DNA of 64,000 nt, from contig NZ_SDPU01000027.1 in NCBI RefSeq assembly GCF_004168035.1, forward strand, positions 1 through 64,000. Reading direction: 5' to 3'. This DNA is from Nocardioides iriomotensis (lineage in GTDB: Bacteria; Actinomycetota; Actinomycetes; Propionibacteriales; Nocardioidaceae). How positions within the stretch are numbered: position 1 is the stretch's first letter; the number at the start of each line of letters is the position of its first letter. Below the pieces are notes generated by a model. The model made no database searches. It was given only the letters and a program-made list of their open reading frames with translations, and was not told the DNA's origin. Shown here one piece after another: positions 50,425-59,623 of this stretch. The translations under genes and the position numbers were made by a program.

Positions 50425-51728
50425 TGGTCGACGAGCCCAGCACTCCCCCGGACGACGAGCCGGCGGAGGATGCTCCACCCGCGCCGCTGCTCGAGCTGCG
50501 CGACGGGCTCACCCCGGTCGTCGACACCCCGGAGGGCCTGGCCGCCGTCGTGGAGGCGTTCGGCAACGCGACCGGGCCGGTGGCGATCGACGCCGAGCGC
50601 GCCTCCGGCTACCGCTACTCCGCCCGCGCCTACCTGGTCCAGCTGCGCCGCGAGGGCGCCGGCACCGCGCTGGTCGACCCGATCCCGTTCGGCGACCTGA
50701 GCGGACTGCAGGAGGCGCTCGGCGACGCCGAGTGGATCCTGCACGCGGCGACCCAGGACCTGCCCTGCCTCACCGAGCTGGGGCTGCGCCCGGCCACCCT
50801 GTTCGACACCGAGCTCGCCGGGCGGCTTCTCGGCTACCCGCGCGTCGGGCTGGCCACCCTGGTCGAGACCATCGTCGGCCGCCGGATGCGCAAGGAGCAC
50901 TCCGCGGTCGACTGGTCGAGCCGCCCGCTGCCCGACCCGTGGCTGGAGTACGCCGCCCTCGACGTCGAGGTGCTGCTCGAGCTCCGCGAGGCCCTCGGCG
51001 CCGAGCTCGAGGAGACCGGCAAGGCCGGCTGGGCGCGCGAGGAGTTCGAGCACCTGGTCCGCGCCGCCCCGGCCGGACCGCGCCAGGACCCCTGGCGCCG
51101 TACCTCCGGGCTGCACCGCGCCCGCGGCCGCCGCGCCCTCGCCGCGGTCCGCGAGCTCTGGCAGACGCGCGACGCGATCGCCTCGCAGCGCGACGTGACA
51201 CCGGGGCGGATCATCCCCGATGCGGCGATCGTCGAGGCCGCCAACGCGCTGCCGCGCGACCGGGCCACCCTGCTCGGGCTCAAGGGGTTCCGGGGCCGCG
51301 GCGCCGAGCGCTACGCGCACCAGTGGGTGGGCGCGCTGCGCACCGCCCGCAACCTCGAGGACGGCGACCTCCCGCCGCTCGCCGCGCGCTACGACGGCCC
51401 ACCGCCGCCGCGCGCCTGGGCCGACCGCGACCCGATCGCCGCCGCGCGGCTCACCCGGGCCCGCGCCGACCTCAAGGACCTCGCCGACACGCACAACCTG
51501 CCGGTCGAGAACCTCCTCACCCCCGACTTCGTCCGCCGACTGCTGTGGGAGCCGCCCGACCCCGAGGCGACCGGGGTCCCGCTGGCCGAGGCGGTCGCGG
51601 AGCAGCTGCGCGTGTTCGGCGCCCGGTCGTGGCAGGTCGCGCTCACCCAGGACCTGCTCGCCACCGCGATCGTCGAGGCGAAGCCGCCGGACCCGAAGGA
51701 CCCCGGTCCCGACGCCGAGACCGAGTGA
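50424..51728 (+). CDS. rnd: ribonuclease D-like 3'-5' exoribonuclease
   Basis: This 434-residue DEDD-type nuclease matures tRNA and other small RNA 3' ends. ExoI is VAIDAERASGYRY, ExoII is HAATQDLPCL and ExoIII is LEYAALDVEVLLELREAL, giving the DEDDy set. A C-terminal HRDC domain (about residues 230-310) follows, then an extension. The reading frame starts with an acidic Pro-rich tail. It is cotranscribed with DUF3000 and the FAH-family gene. Confidence 0.92.
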   Translation: MVDEPSTPPDDEPAEDAPPAPLLELRDGLTPVVDTPEGLAAVVEAFGNATGPVAIDAERASGYRYSARAYLVQLRREGAGTALVDPIPFGDLSGLQEALGDAEWILHAATQDLPCLTELGLRPATLFDTELAGRLLGYPRVGLATLVETIVGRRMRKEHSAVDWSSRPLPDPWLEYAALDVEVLLELREALGAELEETGKAGWAREEFEHLVRAAPAGPRQDPWRRTSGLHRARGRRALAAVRELWQTRDAIASQRDVTPGRIIPDAAIVEAANALPRDRATLLGLKGFRGRGAERYAHQWVGALRTARNLEDGDLPPLAARYDGPPPPRAWADRDPIAAARLTRARADLKDLADTHNLPVENLLTPDFVRRLLWEPPDPEATGVPLAEAVAEQLRVFGARSWQVALTQDLLATAIVEAKPPDPKDPGPDAETE

Positions 51729-51745
51729 CCCTCCAGGAGCTCCCC

Positions 51746-52465
51746 GTGACCCCGTCACCTCAGACACCTCAGGCACCTCGGCACGCCGTCGCGCTCGACC
51801 CGACGCCGACCCTGCCGGTGGCCGGGTCGGACGAGGTGTTCCCCGTCGGGCGGATCTTCTGCATCGGCCGCAACTACGCCGAGCACGCCCTCGAGATGGG
51901 CCACGACCCCGACCGCGAGCCGCCGTTCTTCTTCGCCAAGCCGGCCAACGCGCTCGTGCAGGACGGCAGCGAGCTCGACTTCCCGGTCGCCACCGAGGAC
52001 CTGCACCACGAGATCGAGCTGGTCGTCGCGCTCGGCCGCGGCGGCCGGGACGTTCCCGAGGACCGGGCGCTGGACCTGGTGTTCGGGTACGCCGTCGGCC
52101 TGGACATGACCCGGCGCGACCTGCAGGCGGACGCCAAGAGAGCCGGCCGGCCCTGGGACATGGCCAAGGGCTTCGACGAGTCCGCGCCGACGAGCGCCGT
52201 GCGCACGGTCGACGACGTCGGGCATCCCGCGCAGGGCGAGATCAGGCTCGAGATCGACGGGGAGACCCGCCAGGTCGGCGACCTGGCGGAGCAGATCTGG
52301 GCCGTCCCCGAGGCGCTGGCCTACCTCAGCACGCTCGTCGAGCTGCGGCCCGGCGACCTGCTGATGACCGGCACCCCGGCCGGGGTCGGACCCGTGCGGC
52401 GCGGCGAGCGGCTGGTCGGCAGCATCGCGGGGCTCGGTGAGCTGACCGTGACCTACCGCTCCTGA
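51746..52465 (+). CDS. fumarylacetoacetate-hydrolase-family protein
   Basis: This 239-residue FAH-fold enzyme has metal-binding acid residues in IFCIGRNYAEHALEMG (near 40), LHHEIELVVALGRGG (near 90, Glu-x-Glu) and GYAVGLDMTRRDLQ (near 120). The LMTGTPAGVGPV end is typical of FahA/HpcE/YcgM proteins that act on dicarbonyl or acylpyruvate compounds. The substrate is unresolved. I use GTG at 51746 because a strong AGGAG lies 6 nt upstream. A GTG at 51725 overlapping the RNase D stop is possible. Confidence 0.85.
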   Translation: MTPSPQTPQAPRHAVALDPTPTLPVAGSDEVFPVGRIFCIGRNYAEHALEMGHDPDREPPFFFAKPANALVQDGSELDFPVATEDLHHEIELVVALGRGGRDVPEDRALDLVFGYAVGLDMTRRDLQADAKRAGRPWDMAKGFDESAPTSAVRTVDDVGHPAQGEIRLEIDGETRQVGDLAEQIWAVPEALAYLSTLVELRPGDLLMTGTPAGVGPVRRGERLVGSIAGLGELTVTYRS

Positions 52466-52490
52466 GCCTTCCGGCGCGTCGGTCGCGGGG

Positions 52491-53867
52491 TCAGGCGTCG
52501 GGATCGGTGACCGGCGCGAGCATCCGCTGCGAGTCGGCGTCGAGCCGCGGCAGCAGCGTGTCGAGGTCGATCAGCGGGTCGTACCAGAGCTTCTCGATCT
52601 CCGGGCGCATCTCCGTCTCCAGCGTCGGCCACGCCGTGACGAAGGGCGTGACCGTCGCGCGGCGTACCGCCTGGTCGAAGACCTGGACGCTGCTCGGCAC
52701 GGAGCCGGGCTGGGTGAAGGCGAGGGAGTTGAGCGTCGGGAGGTACGACGGGACGATCCCGCCCGACTCCGCGAGGATGTCCGCGCCCTTCTCCTGGCTC
52801 GCGAACGCGATGAAGTCGGCCGCCTGCTCGACGTGGGCGGAGTCGGCCGAGATGCAGAGCCCGCGGACGTCGGCCACCGTGACCGACCGGGCCAGCTGCG
52901 GCAGCGGGAAGACGTCGAAGTCGAGATCCTCGACCTTGCGAAGCCGTGGCACGAGCTCCTTGGAGCCGACCATCATGCCGATCTGCTCGTGGGTGAACCG
53001 GTGGAACGCGTCGCGTCGGTCGAGCTGCTGCTGCGTGGGGGTGATCCGCCGGTCCCGGACCACACCGAGGATCTCCTCGAGCGCCGCGCGGGTGCCGTTG
53101 TCGTCCAGGGTGAGGGTGGTCGCCTCGCGCGGGTCGTCGACCACGTCGTCGCCGGCGCTGCGCACCAGGGCCATGAGCGTGGAGAGCTCCGGGGGCACGT
53201 AGGCGCCCTTGACGCCGTCGCCCGACATCAGCCGGGCGGCCCGCCCGAACTGCTCCCACGTCCAGCCGGTCTCGGGCGTCAGCGGGTCGTCGCCCTCCTC
53301 GATCAGCCGCCGGAACGGCACCAGGCCCGGGTGGTAGAAGACCACCTGCGGCGACACGTCGTAGGGCATGCACTGCAGGGCCTGCTCCGCGCTGAACGCC
53401 TCCAGACCGAGCCGCTGGTAGCTGTCGCCGAACGTCAGGCCTCGCTCCTCCAGCAGATGGTCGACGGGCAGGACCTGGTCGGCGGTGGCCAGGCCGGGCA
53501 GGTGCTCGTTGTCGGAGACGAAGACGTCGGGGGCGTCGCCGGTGGCGATCTGCTGCTGCAGCTTGTCGGAGGCGCGCTCGGCGGTGCGGGACTTCTCGAC
53601 CTGCACCTGCACCTCGGGGTGCTGGTTGCTGAACGTGTCGGCGAGCTCCTCGAAGGCCCGGCGGACCGGTCCGTCGCCGTACACGGCGAGCCGGAGCGTC
53701 ACCGGGTCCGACGTGGTCGGGCTCTGCTGCTGGGAGGGCGTACCGGGGGTCGGCGAGCCCGGCGGGTCGGCCTCGGGCGTGTTACCCGTGGAGCAGCCGG
53801 CCACCAGCAGGCAGCCCGCCAGCGTCGCAACGGCGCCGTCCAGCGCGCGTCGTCGCCACCCGTTCAC
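52491..53867 (-). CDS. ABC-type extracellular solute-binding lipoprotein (family 1)
   Basis: This 458-residue protein has a signal peptide with lipobox LVAGC, a Ser/Thr/Pro linker (about 27-55), and a family 1 sugar-type binding fold (about 57-458). LRLAVYGDGPVRRAFEELADTFSNQHPEVQV is the opening and GDAPDVFVSDNEHLPGLA the hinge. The C-terminus is acidic. It resembles sugar or oligosaccharide binders, but no permease or ATPase gene is beside it. The GTG start is preceded by GAGAGGGG. It is divergent from the next lipoprotein gene. Confidence 0.9.
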   Translation of the reverse strand: MNGWRRRALDGAVATLAGCLLVAGCSTGNTPEADPPGSPTPGTPSQQQSPTTSDPVTLRLAVYGDGPVRRAFEELADTFSNQHPEVQVQVEKSRTAERASDKLQQQIATGDAPDVFVSDNEHLPGLATADQVLPVDHLLEERGLTFGDSYQRLGLEAFSAEQALQCMPYDVSPQVVFYHPGLVPFRRLIEEGDDPLTPETGWTWEQFGRAARLMSGDGVKGAYVPPELSTLMALVRSAGDDVVDDPREATTLTLDDNGTRAALEEILGVVRDRRITPTQQQLDRRDAFHRFTHEQIGMMVGSKELVPRLRKVEDLDFDVFPLPQLARSVTVADVRGLCISADSAHVEQAADFIAFASQEKGADILAESGGIVPSYLPTLNSLAFTQPGSVPSSVQVFDQAVRRATVTPFVTAWPTLETEMRPEIEKLWYDPLIDLDTLLPRLDADSQRMLAPVTDPDA

Positions 53868-54014
53868 GCCGCATACCCCTCTCCGGTCCCTCTCGTCGGC
53901 CTCTGGACACGCTATCGGGACACGCCAACCGAATTGGCCTGGTGCGACACGGCTCACGCGCCCGGCCCGTCTACGCTGCCAACGCACCCACCCGTCCCGG
54001 ACCGGAGGACCCCC

Positions 54015-54800
54015 ATGACTGCCCGCCCCCGCCTCGCCCGCTGGACCGTCCCGGTCCTCCTGACGACGGGAGCCCTGTTGCTCGCCGGCTGCGGCGAGCA
54101 GACCGCGGGCGGCGCCGGCGCCGGTACGTCGGTCGCCGAGGAGTCGCCCACGGCGAAGCCGACGCCGTCGGAGACGGACGAGTCCACGGAACCCGCAGAA
54201 CCGGCCGAGCCCACCGATGACGGCGGGTCCGAGCAGGCCGACCCGGCATCCGGTGGCCTCACCGGCGCGCTGCTGCCGGCCGCCGAGGTGCCCGGCTTCA
54301 ACGACGAGTTCACCTGGAAGGACGGCACGACGTCCGACCAGGAGCCTCCTGAGCTCGCGGGCACCTGCCACCAGTTCGAGGTCACGTCGATCGGCGCCGA
54401 GAAGGTGGCCTACCGCACGTACGACCCCGCGCAGGACGCGTCGTCGCAGGCCAGCGAGCTGGTCGCGGAGTTCCCCGACGAGACGACCGCGAGCCGCGCC
54501 GAGCAGGTGCTGCTGGCCTGGCGCAAGGACTGCGCGAAGAACCTGAAGAAGTTCGACAGCGTCGACGTCGGCGACCTCACCGACGTCGCGGTCGAGGGCG
54601 GCACCGGCTCCTGGTACATGGTCAGCTACGGCCCCGCCGAGGACGACCCGGAGAGCGGCTACTTCGACGCCCAGGGCGTGGTCCGGGTCGGCAACCGGGT
54701 CGCGGTCCTGCGGCTGGCGCTGATCGGCCAGGACTACAACTACGAGCACGGCCAGGAGCCGATGGTCGCGGCGGTGCAGGCGGCGGCCAAGCGTCTCTGA
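54015..54800 (+). CDS. lipoprotein with soluble sensor-like domain
   Basis: This 261-residue protein has a lipobox LLLAGC (Cys at about residue 26), a long Thr/Glu/Pro-rich linker (about 33-80), and a C-terminal domain of about 175 residues. That domain has a Cys pair (GTCHQFEVTS and KDCAKNLKK) and an alternating alpha/beta pattern (SSQASELVAEFPDETTASRAEQVLL). It resembles the extracellular sensor domains of PknH-type proteins, but I cannot confirm this. The ATG has GGAGG nearby. It starts 147 bp from the divergent binding protein and may share its control. Confidence 0.7.
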   Translation: MTARPRLARWTVPVLLTTGALLLAGCGEQTAGGAGAGTSVAEESPTAKPTPSETDESTEPAEPAEPTDDGGSEQADPASGGLTGALLPAAEVPGFNDEFTWKDGTTSDQEPPELAGTCHQFEVTSIGAEKVAYRTYDPAQDASSQASELVAEFPDETTASRAEQVLLAWRKDCAKNLKKFDSVDVGDLTDVAVEGGTGSWYMVSYGPAEDDPESGYFDAQGVVRVGNRVAVLRLALIGQDYNYEHGQEPMVAAVQAAAKRL

Positions 54801-54846
54801 CGCGCCTCCGCCCCGCGCGGGGTGCCGCGTCCTACGCTGGTGGGCG

Positions 54847-55476
54847 ATGTCCGAGCCGCCCCTCCACCGTCGCCCCGTGATGCCGGGCGCCCGGCACTTC
54901 GAGAAGATCACCGGCGACGTCGACCCCGCGACGCGCAGCGAGGCGGCCGACCGCTGCGCCAACCTCCTCGTCCGGGGGGCGCACGACAGCGACGACGAGC
55001 AGGTCGTCGCCCGGGTGGTCCGGCTCGCCGAGGACGAGGGGCTCGAGGCGCTCGCGGACCTGTGGTCCGGCTCCCCCGCCGACTCGCTCGCCGGCTGCCT
55101 GTGGCGGCTCTACCTGCTGCGCGCCTGGGTGCACGCCGACCCCGAGGGTGCGGCTCGCGAGTTCGACGCCGGCCGCCGCCGGACCCCGGTGCACGAGGTG
55201 GTCGCCGGGGTCGTGGAGCCTCCGGGCCCCGACGAGGTCCGGCACCTCACCGACCAGGTGCTGCGCGGCGTCGCCCGCGGCGACTTCGCCGACACGCTGT
55301 GGCGCGCCGCGGCGTTCGCCCGCGTGGTCTCGGCCGGCCGTGCGATGACCGACACCACCGGGGACCCCTCCGGCCGGTCGGCGTACCAGGCGGACCTGTC
55401 GGCGGCTCGCCTGCTCACGATGGCCGAGCAGCTCGAGCACGCGGCGCGGCTGGAGGCCGACGGCCACCTGGCCTGA
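54847..55476 (+). CDS. conserved actinobacterial hypothetical protein
   Basis: This 209-residue soluble, mainly helical protein contains an N-terminal RHFEKITGDVDPATRSEAADRC and repeated amphipathic helices. No motif I can name is present. The composition and third-codon bias are those of a true gene. The ATG lies 8 nt after TACGCT (54833-54838). It overlaps nothing on its strand; the following 190 bp up to psuG hold an ACAATTGT palindrome near 55528 and no gene that I see. Confidence 0.75.
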   Translation: MSEPPLHRRPVMPGARHFEKITGDVDPATRSEAADRCANLLVRGAHDSDDEQVVARVVRLAEDEGLEALADLWSGSPADSLAGCLWRLYLLRAWVHADPEGAAREFDAGRRRTPVHEVVAGVVEPPGPDEVRHLTDQVLRGVARGDFADTLWRAAAFARVVSAGRAMTDTTGDPSGRSAYQADLSAARLLTMAEQLEHAARLEADGHLA

Positions 55477-55667
55477 GCCACTGAACGGACTCACGGGTGT
55501 CGCCACGCCGCTCACCCGGGCGTCGTTACAATTGTCGACGTGTGCCGGGCCGCGGCAGCCCCGGGTCCCAACTGAAGCCGCTACGAGCGGCCACGCGCCG
55601 TGAGGCGCTCCCGGTCCGGCACACACTCATCCTCCGGCGACTCCCGCACGGCCGGTCCGCGACGTGC

Positions 55668-56570
55668 TCAGGCGCGGGCGATCCGGGCCGCCAGCGCGGC
55701 GTTCGAGAGCACCAGCGCGATGTTGGCAGTGAGGCTCGCTCCGTGCGTCTGCTCGTGGAACCAGCCGAGCAGGAACGGCGTGACGTCCTTGCCGGTGATG
55801 CCCTGCCGCTCGACCTCGGCGAGCCCGGACTCGAGCACGTCCTGGTGCTGTACGTGGTCCATCTCGTCGGCCTCGTCGATCGGGTTGGCGACGACGATGC
55901 CCTGCCGCAGGCCGAGCAGGTCCCGCTGGCCCATGACCGCGGCGACCTGCTCCGGGGTGTCCATCCGCCAGGGCACCGTGAGCCCGGTGTCGCGGATGTA
56001 GAAGCCGGGGAACGCGTCGGTGCCGTAGCCGATCACCGTCACCGACAGCGACTCCAGCCGCTCCAGCGTCGCCGGGACGTCCAGGATGGACTTCACGCCG
56101 GCGCACACGACGGTCACCGGCACCTGCCCGAGGGCGTCGAGGTCGGCGGACTCGTCCCAGGTGTCGCGCGCGCCGCGGTGCACGCCGCCGAGGCCGCCGG
56201 TGGCGAAGACCCGGATGCCGGCCATGTTGGCGAGGTACGACGTCGCCGCCACGGTCGTGGCGCCGGTGAGCCCGCGGCTCATCACCGGGCCCAGGTCGCG
56301 GATGCTCGCCTTCACCACGTCCTCGTCCTCGGCGACCCGGGTGAGCAGCTCGTCGTCGAGGCCGATGCGGACCGCGCCGTCGACGAGCGCGATCGTCGCG
56401 GGCACCGCGCCCTCCCGCCGTACCGCCGCCTCGATCTCGCGCGCGGTCGAGGCGGCCGACTCCGTCGGGAGGCCGTGGCTGATGATCGTGGACTCGAGTG
56501 CGACGACTCCGGTCCCGGATGCAATAGCGTCAGACACCTCGGCGGACACGTGGAGGGGCAGGGACGTCAC
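55668..56570 (-). CDS. psuG: pseudouridine-5'-phosphate glycosidase
   Basis: This 300-residue enzyme splits pseudouridine 5'-phosphate to uracil and ribose 5-phosphate (in the reverse direction it makes a C-C bond). Conserved blocks are VVALESTIISHGLP near residue 22, FATGGLGGVHRGA near 121, and VCAGVKSILDVPATLE near 154 with the catalytic Lys. The GTG start is close to the divergent kinase gene. With psuK it forms the pathway that recycles RNA-derived pseudouridine. Confidence 0.95.
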   Translation of the reverse strand: MTSLPLHVSAEVSDAIASGTGVVALESTIISHGLPTESAASTAREIEAAVRREGAVPATIALVDGAVRIGLDDELLTRVAEDEDVVKASIRDLGPVMSRGLTGATTVAATSYLANMAGIRVFATGGLGGVHRGARDTWDESADLDALGQVPVTVVCAGVKSILDVPATLERLESLSVTVIGYGTDAFPGFYIRDTGLTVPWRMDTPEQVAAVMGQRDLLGLRQGIVVANPIDEADEMDHVQHQDVLESGLAEVERQGITGKDVTPFLLGWFHEQTHGASLTANIALVLSNAALAARIARA

Positions 56571-56617
56571 GGGCGCATTCTGCCGGAGGGACCGGCCGAC
56601 GACGGACAGGTGGGTGG

Positions 56618-57469
56618 ATGAGGGTCAGCGTGGTGTGCGTCGGGGACGTGATGCTCGACGTGATCGTCAGCACCCCCGAAGGTCTGGTTCCCGACGACGA
56701 CACCCCGGCAGGCATCACGTTCGCTGCGGGTGGGCAGGCCGCCAACGTCGCGGCGTGGGTCAGCGCGCTGGGCGGCAGCGCCCGGGTGGTCGGCCCGATC
56801 TCCGCGCGCGGGCACGGACCGCTGGTGGTCTCGGCGATGCGGTCGCGCGGTGTCGAGATGTGCGGCCCGCGCGTCGACCGGGCCGGCGCCGTGGTCTCCC
56901 TCGTCGAGAACGGCCGCCGCTCGATGGCCTCCGACCCCGGCGACACCACCTGGCTCACCCGGCTGGACCCGGCCGACCTGCCCGACGAGCTCGACTGGCT
57001 GTTCGTCTCCGGCTACGCGCTGCTGCGCTGCCCGACGCCGTGGGTGCTCGCGACCTTCGTGGCCACGGCCCGCCAGCGCGGCGCCCGGGTCGCGATCGAC
57101 CTGGCGTCGGCGTCGATGATCGAGGCCTACGGTCCCGGGAAGTTCCGCGAGCTGTGCCACTCGCTCCAGCCCGCAGTGGTGCTCGGCAACGACGCCGAGT
57201 GGCAGGCGGTCTCGCGCGGCCCGGCCGGCTCCGGGTCGTTCGGGGTGGGTGGCCGCACCGTCCTGGTGCTCAAGCACGGCCCCCGCGGCGCGACCTTCGT
57301 GATCGACGGCGTGAGCGACGAGCGGGATCCCGTCGCGGGCCCGGTCGTCGACGCGACCGGCGCGGGCGACGCGGTCACGGCCGGCTACCTGGTCGGCGGG
57401 GTCGACGTGGCGATGAGCACCGCCGCCCGATGCGTCGGGATGCTCGGGGCGCAGCCGGAGGCGGGATGA
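56618..57469 (+). CDS. psuK: PfkB-family kinase, probable pseudouridine kinase
   Basis: This 283-residue ribokinase-fold enzyme has the N-terminal GGQAANVAAWVSALGG near residue 38 and the catalytic DATGAGDAVTAG near residue 247, with its Asp base. Pseudouridine as substrate is inferred from the divergent psuG only 47 bp away. The C-terminal half is somewhat short compared with other PfkB proteins. Its stop overlaps arfB (ATGA). Confidence 0.88.
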   Translation: MRVSVVCVGDVMLDVIVSTPEGLVPDDDTPAGITFAAGGQAANVAAWVSALGGSARVVGPISARGHGPLVVSAMRSRGVEMCGPRVDRAGAVVSLVENGRRSMASDPGDTTWLTRLDPADLPDELDWLFVSGYALLRCPTPWVLATFVATARQRGARVAIDLASASMIEAYGPGKFRELCHSLQPAVVLGNDAEWQAVSRGPAGSGSFGVGGRTVLVLKHGPRGATFVIDGVSDERDPVAGPVVDATGAGDAVTAGYLVGGVDVAMSTAARCVGMLGAQPEAG

Positions 57470-57879
57470 CCCTCAGCGTGCGCGGGGTCGTCGTCCCCGA
57501 CGACGAGCTGCGCTGGCGGTTCAGCCGCTCTTCCGGGCCGGGCGGGCAGTCAGTCAACACCACCGACAGCCGCGTCGAGCTGTCGTACGACGTCGCCGGC
57601 GGCAGCCTGCCCCGGCACCTCCGGGAGCGCGCGCTGGACCGGCTCGCCGAGCGGCTGGTCGACGGGGTGCTCACCGTCGCCGCGTCGGAGTACCGCTCGC
57701 AGCACCGCAACCGCGAGGCCGCCCGGGCCCGCCTCGCCGACCTGCTCACCGAGGCGACGGCGCCCCCGCCGCCGCCGCGTCGTGCGACGAAGCCGACCCG
57801 CGGCTCGCGCGAGCGCCGGTTGGCCGGCAAGAAGCGGCGCGGGGAGACCAAGGCGCTGCGCCGCCGGCCGGAGCTGTGA
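57466..57879 (+). CDS. arfB: ribosome-rescue peptidyl-tRNA hydrolase ArfB
   Basis: This 137-residue protein frees stalled ribosomes. The catalytic GGQ lies in SSGPGGQSVNT at residues 22-32. The basic C-terminal tail (Arg/Lys-rich, about 105-137) would enter the mRNA channel. The size and layout match ArfB (YaeJ). It is translated by overlap with psuK and ends before the CPBP gene. Confidence 0.94.
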   Translation: MTLSVRGVVVPDDELRWRFSRSSGPGGQSVNTTDSRVELSYDVAGGSLPRHLRERALDRLAERLVDGVLTVAASEYRSQHRNREAARARLADLLTEATAPPPPPRRATKPTRGSRERRLAGKKRRGETKALRRRPEL

Positions 57880-57946
57880 GGTCCTCCTCGTCGTTCCCCA
57901 GCGCGGTCCAAGTGCGGTACCAGCGGGTCCGCCGAGGCTCTCCGCC

Positions 57947-58858
57947 ATGACCCTCATCGAATCCCACGTGTCCGGCAGCGAGGCCGGCCGCACCGACCGC
58001 ACCACCGCGATCCGCGAGATCACGGTCTTCCTCACCACCGTCGCCGCGCTGACCACGGTCAGCACCGTGGTCGGCGTCCGCGAGGGTGTCGACGTCGACG
58101 CGATCGAGGACGCCACACCACTGGGGGCGGCCGCGATGTACTCGCAGGCCTTCTTCCCGTTCCTCGCCGCGGTGCTGACCCAGCTCGTCGTGCACCGCCG
58201 GCTGCGCGGGCCCGGCTGGGGCTTCCGCCGCACCGCGTGGCGCCGGCTCGCCGGTGCGTGGGCGCTCTCCGTCGCCTGCGTGATGACCCCCACGCTGGTG
58301 CTCTGGGCCACCGGGCTCGTCGAGTACGACGGGGACGGCGCGGCGACCGTCGTACCGCTGGGGCTGACGGTGTTCGTCCTGCCCTACGTGATCCTCGCGA
58401 TCGGCGAGGGCATCGGCTGGCGCGGCCTGCTCGTCACCCGGCTCGCCGCCGTCGCCGGACCGCGCACGGTCGTGCTCGTCGCCGGCCTCGCCTGGGCCGG
58501 CTTCCACGTGCCGCTGATGATCTGGCTGGGAGGGACGCCGGCCGGCGTGCCCGTGGCGTACACCGTCGCCGTGTTCACCGTCGGCATCACCGCGTTCGGC
58601 GCGATCCTCGGGTCGATGCACCTGCGCTGGGGCATCTGGCCCGGTGTGGTGGCGCACGCGACGCTCAACGCCGCGATGTACGCCGTCGTCGACCCGCTGT
58701 CTGTCGCCACGGACGCGTCGGGGTGGCTGCTGTCGGAGACCGGGGTGGCCCAGGTCGTCGTCGTGGTCGTGGCCGCCGTCCTGTGGCTGCGTCGTTGGCC
58801 GCTGCCGTCATCGAGCGCCGTCCGCGGCGAGGCCGGCCGGGACGTCAGCCGCGGCTGA
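57947..58858 (+). CDS. CPBP-family intramembrane metalloprotease (Abi/CAAX type)
   Basis: This 303-residue protein has about eight membrane helices. The active-site blocks are GEGIGWRGLL near residue 152 and WAGFHVPLM near residue 187. In the first, the usual EE-x3-R has Glu-Gly in place of Glu-Glu; the Arg and the FxxxH-like His are kept. A late HATLNAAMY gives the third histidine. The substrate is unknown. The ATG is not strongly preceded by an SD site. Confidence 0.85.
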   Translation: MTLIESHVSGSEAGRTDRTTAIREITVFLTTVAALTTVSTVVGVREGVDVDAIEDATPLGAAAMYSQAFFPFLAAVLTQLVVHRRLRGPGWGFRRTAWRRLAGAWALSVACVMTPTLVLWATGLVEYDGDGAATVVPLGLTVFVLPYVILAIGEGIGWRGLLVTRLAAVAGPRTVVLVAGLAWAGFHVPLMIWLGGTPAGVPVAYTVAVFTVGITAFGAILGSMHLRWGIWPGVVAHATLNAAMYAVVDPLSVATDASGWLLSETGVAQVVVVVVAAVLWLRRWPLPSSSAVRGEAGRDVSRG

Positions 58859-59004
58859 GTTCGGCAAGCACGTGAGCTCACGGGTTCCCGTTTCCGGCCG
58901 ATGAGAGCCATTCGAACCCTCAGGGACACAACCGCTGTGAAGATGTCACCCACCGGGGACCGAGGCGCTGTTGCCACGTCTACCGGGACGACCACGGAGG
59001 GAAG

Positions 59005-59529
59005 ATGCAGCGTGAAGACGGGCGCAGCCGTCTCTGCCCCACCAGGCTGGCGGTGCTGCTCATGGCCGGTGTCATGCTGGCTGCCTGTACCGATTCCCTT
59101 GAACCTCGGCAGCCCGACGGTCCCGGCGTGACGGGTCGGATGGTCCTTCTCGACGACACCGGCCGACCTCCGACGTCCGCCTCCGGCGGCGGGATCCTCG
59201 TGCTCCCGGAGGCAGCCTTGCCCGGCCTGTGGCGCAGGGTCGGCGAGCAAGAACTCGATGGGCGGGGAGCCTCCCCCTACGCCTCGTTCCACGTTGAGGT
59301 GGGCCTGGTCGCCGACCTTGACGGCGAGATCGCGCCGGTTGACGAGAACGGTCATTTCCGGCTCTCGAAGTCAGGGCGGTACCTCATCTGCCGCACCGGG
59401 GAGATAGACCGGCCCGGAGAGCACCCTGTTTCGGCCAGGGGATGCGACCTCGTCCAGCTACCCGAATCTGGAGCACTGGAGGCAACTTTCGGCGAAGGTG
59501 GGTTCCACGCCCGAATCCTCGGGCGGTGA
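59005..59529 (+). CDS. small lipoprotein of unknown function
   Basis: This 174-residue protein has a signal peptide with lipobox VMLAAC (Cys at residue 28), followed by a beta-rich domain of about 145 residues with one Cys pair (LICRTGE and RGCDLV). No family is recognised. By eye its base composition is slightly lower in GC and its codon bias weaker than its neighbours, so it may be a newer gene. The ATG has GGAGGGAAG in front. It stands alone; the 146 bp before it hold a CGTGAGCTCACG palindrome (near 58872) and no gene. Confidence 0.75.
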   Translation: MQREDGRSRLCPTRLAVLLMAGVMLAACTDSLEPRQPDGPGVTGRMVLLDDTGRPPTSASGGGILVLPEAALPGLWRRVGEQELDGRGASPYASFHVEVGLVADLDGEIAPVDENGHFRLSKSGRYLICRTGEIDRPGEHPVSARGCDLVQLPESGALEATFGEGGFHARILGR

Positions 59530-59623
59530 CGCACCGGGCGCGAGTCCGCGTCCCTTGCTCGTGGTGGCGCCTAGCCATCTCCTCGGGCGAAACAGGAACC
59601 GCTGCCCCGACCGTTTGCCGAGC

